From: Motacilla alba alba
Taxonomy: Eukaryota; Chordata; Aves; Passeriformes; Motacillidae
Assembly: GCF_015832195.1 (NCBI RefSeq)
Contig: NC_052018.1
Coordinates: 27,122,115 to 27,186,114 of the forward strand
DNA: 64,000 nt
Reading direction: 5' to 3'
Position numbers and translations under genes: made by a program. Position 1 is the first letter of the stretch, and each line of letters opens with the position of its first letter. Below, one piece after another: positions 63,679 to 64,000 of this stretch. Under the pieces are notes generated by a model, which saw only the letters and a program-made list of their open reading frames with translations, did no database searches and was not told where the DNA came from.

Positions 63679-63737
63679 ACAAAAAAAAAAAAAAAACAAA
63701 CCAAAAACCAAAAAACCCAAAACCCAAACAAACACAT
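63679..63737 (+). repeat. A/C-rich simple tract
   Basis: A run of 16 or more A is followed by caaacc and aaaccc units without G. Confidence 0.9.
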
Positions 63738-64000
63738 TTTAGAGGTACAGATAGAAAAAGTTGTATTTGTTTGTTTTCCATACATTTCTTCCTTAATTCT
63801 TTATTTGAAGCTATGAGTTCACACAATCACAAGGTAACTTTCAGCTCAATGAGACAGCAAGCCATATTTCAGCTTCTGCTTTAAGCTCTGTTTCAGCTCC
63901 AATGCACACATTTCTGTTCCAGGAAACAGAATTTTGCATGCTATAAAGGGTATTTACACTTTTTTTTTCCATGCTGTTTTCTTTTTGCCAGAATATAAGA

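Larger units (their letters stand above)
57511..64000 (-). other. EYS: EYS intron upstream of exon A
   Basis: No further EYS exon is visible upstream. Exon A requires a preceding exon that ends in phase 2 and supplies the first part of EGF-1. The stretch contains a TA/GATA microsatellite at 59.46-59.54 kb, CR1 fragments between 60.6 and 63.0 kb and a C/A tract near the end. The region 57530-59430 looks like unique AT-rich sequence. Confidence 0.78.

Overview
The window looks like avian nuclear DNA. It is AT-rich and carries many CR1 LINE fragments, some with the typical 3' end (tcatagaatcatagaat on the antisense strand), plus several long terminal repeats of types I associate with bird endogenous retroviruses. 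There is no bacterial gene organisation and no long ORF; the coding sequence is a set of short exons separated by large introns. The LTR types make a neoavian, perhaps passerine, bird the likeliest source, but that is recognition from memory, not a database match.

The only gene I can support is on the minus strand: seven consecutive internal exons of EYS (eyes shut homolog), a very large photoreceptor extracellular-matrix protein built of EGF-like and laminin-G domains. In gene order (high to low coordinate) they are 57251-57510, 50446-50542, 49214-49321, 48503-48648, 39126-39297, 38524-38602 and 28799-28998. All six internal junctions agree in reading phase (1/1, 2/2, 2/2, 1/1, 2/2, 0/0). 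The joined 1062 bp reads without a stop and encodes the end of one EGF repeat, eight complete EGF repeats and the start of a tenth. The order agrees with the human EYS EGF array as I know it. No start codon, stop codon or laminin-G exon lies here.

Layout: 1-28798 is intron downstream of the last visible exon, with a solo LTR (5191-6239, 5-bp target duplication), a second LTR (about 6535-7065) and CR1 fragments, including one nested inside another at about 18.1 kb. 28799-39297 holds the last three exons and an intron with an ancient CR1 copy and an LTR lying in the gene's own orientation. 39298-48502 is an intron with a GC-rich, CpG-bearing LTR-like block, a partial LTR, and a perfect 54-bp palindrome created inside a CR1 copy. 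48503-57510 holds the four upstream exons. 57511-64000 is upstream intron with CR1 pieces and microsatellites.

I found no RNA gene, CRISPR array, nested gene or obviously new system. The observations most worth checking are the palindrome with its adjoining tandem duplication, the GC-rich LTR-like block, the possible in-frame skipping of one EYS exon, and the EGF glycosylation pattern.
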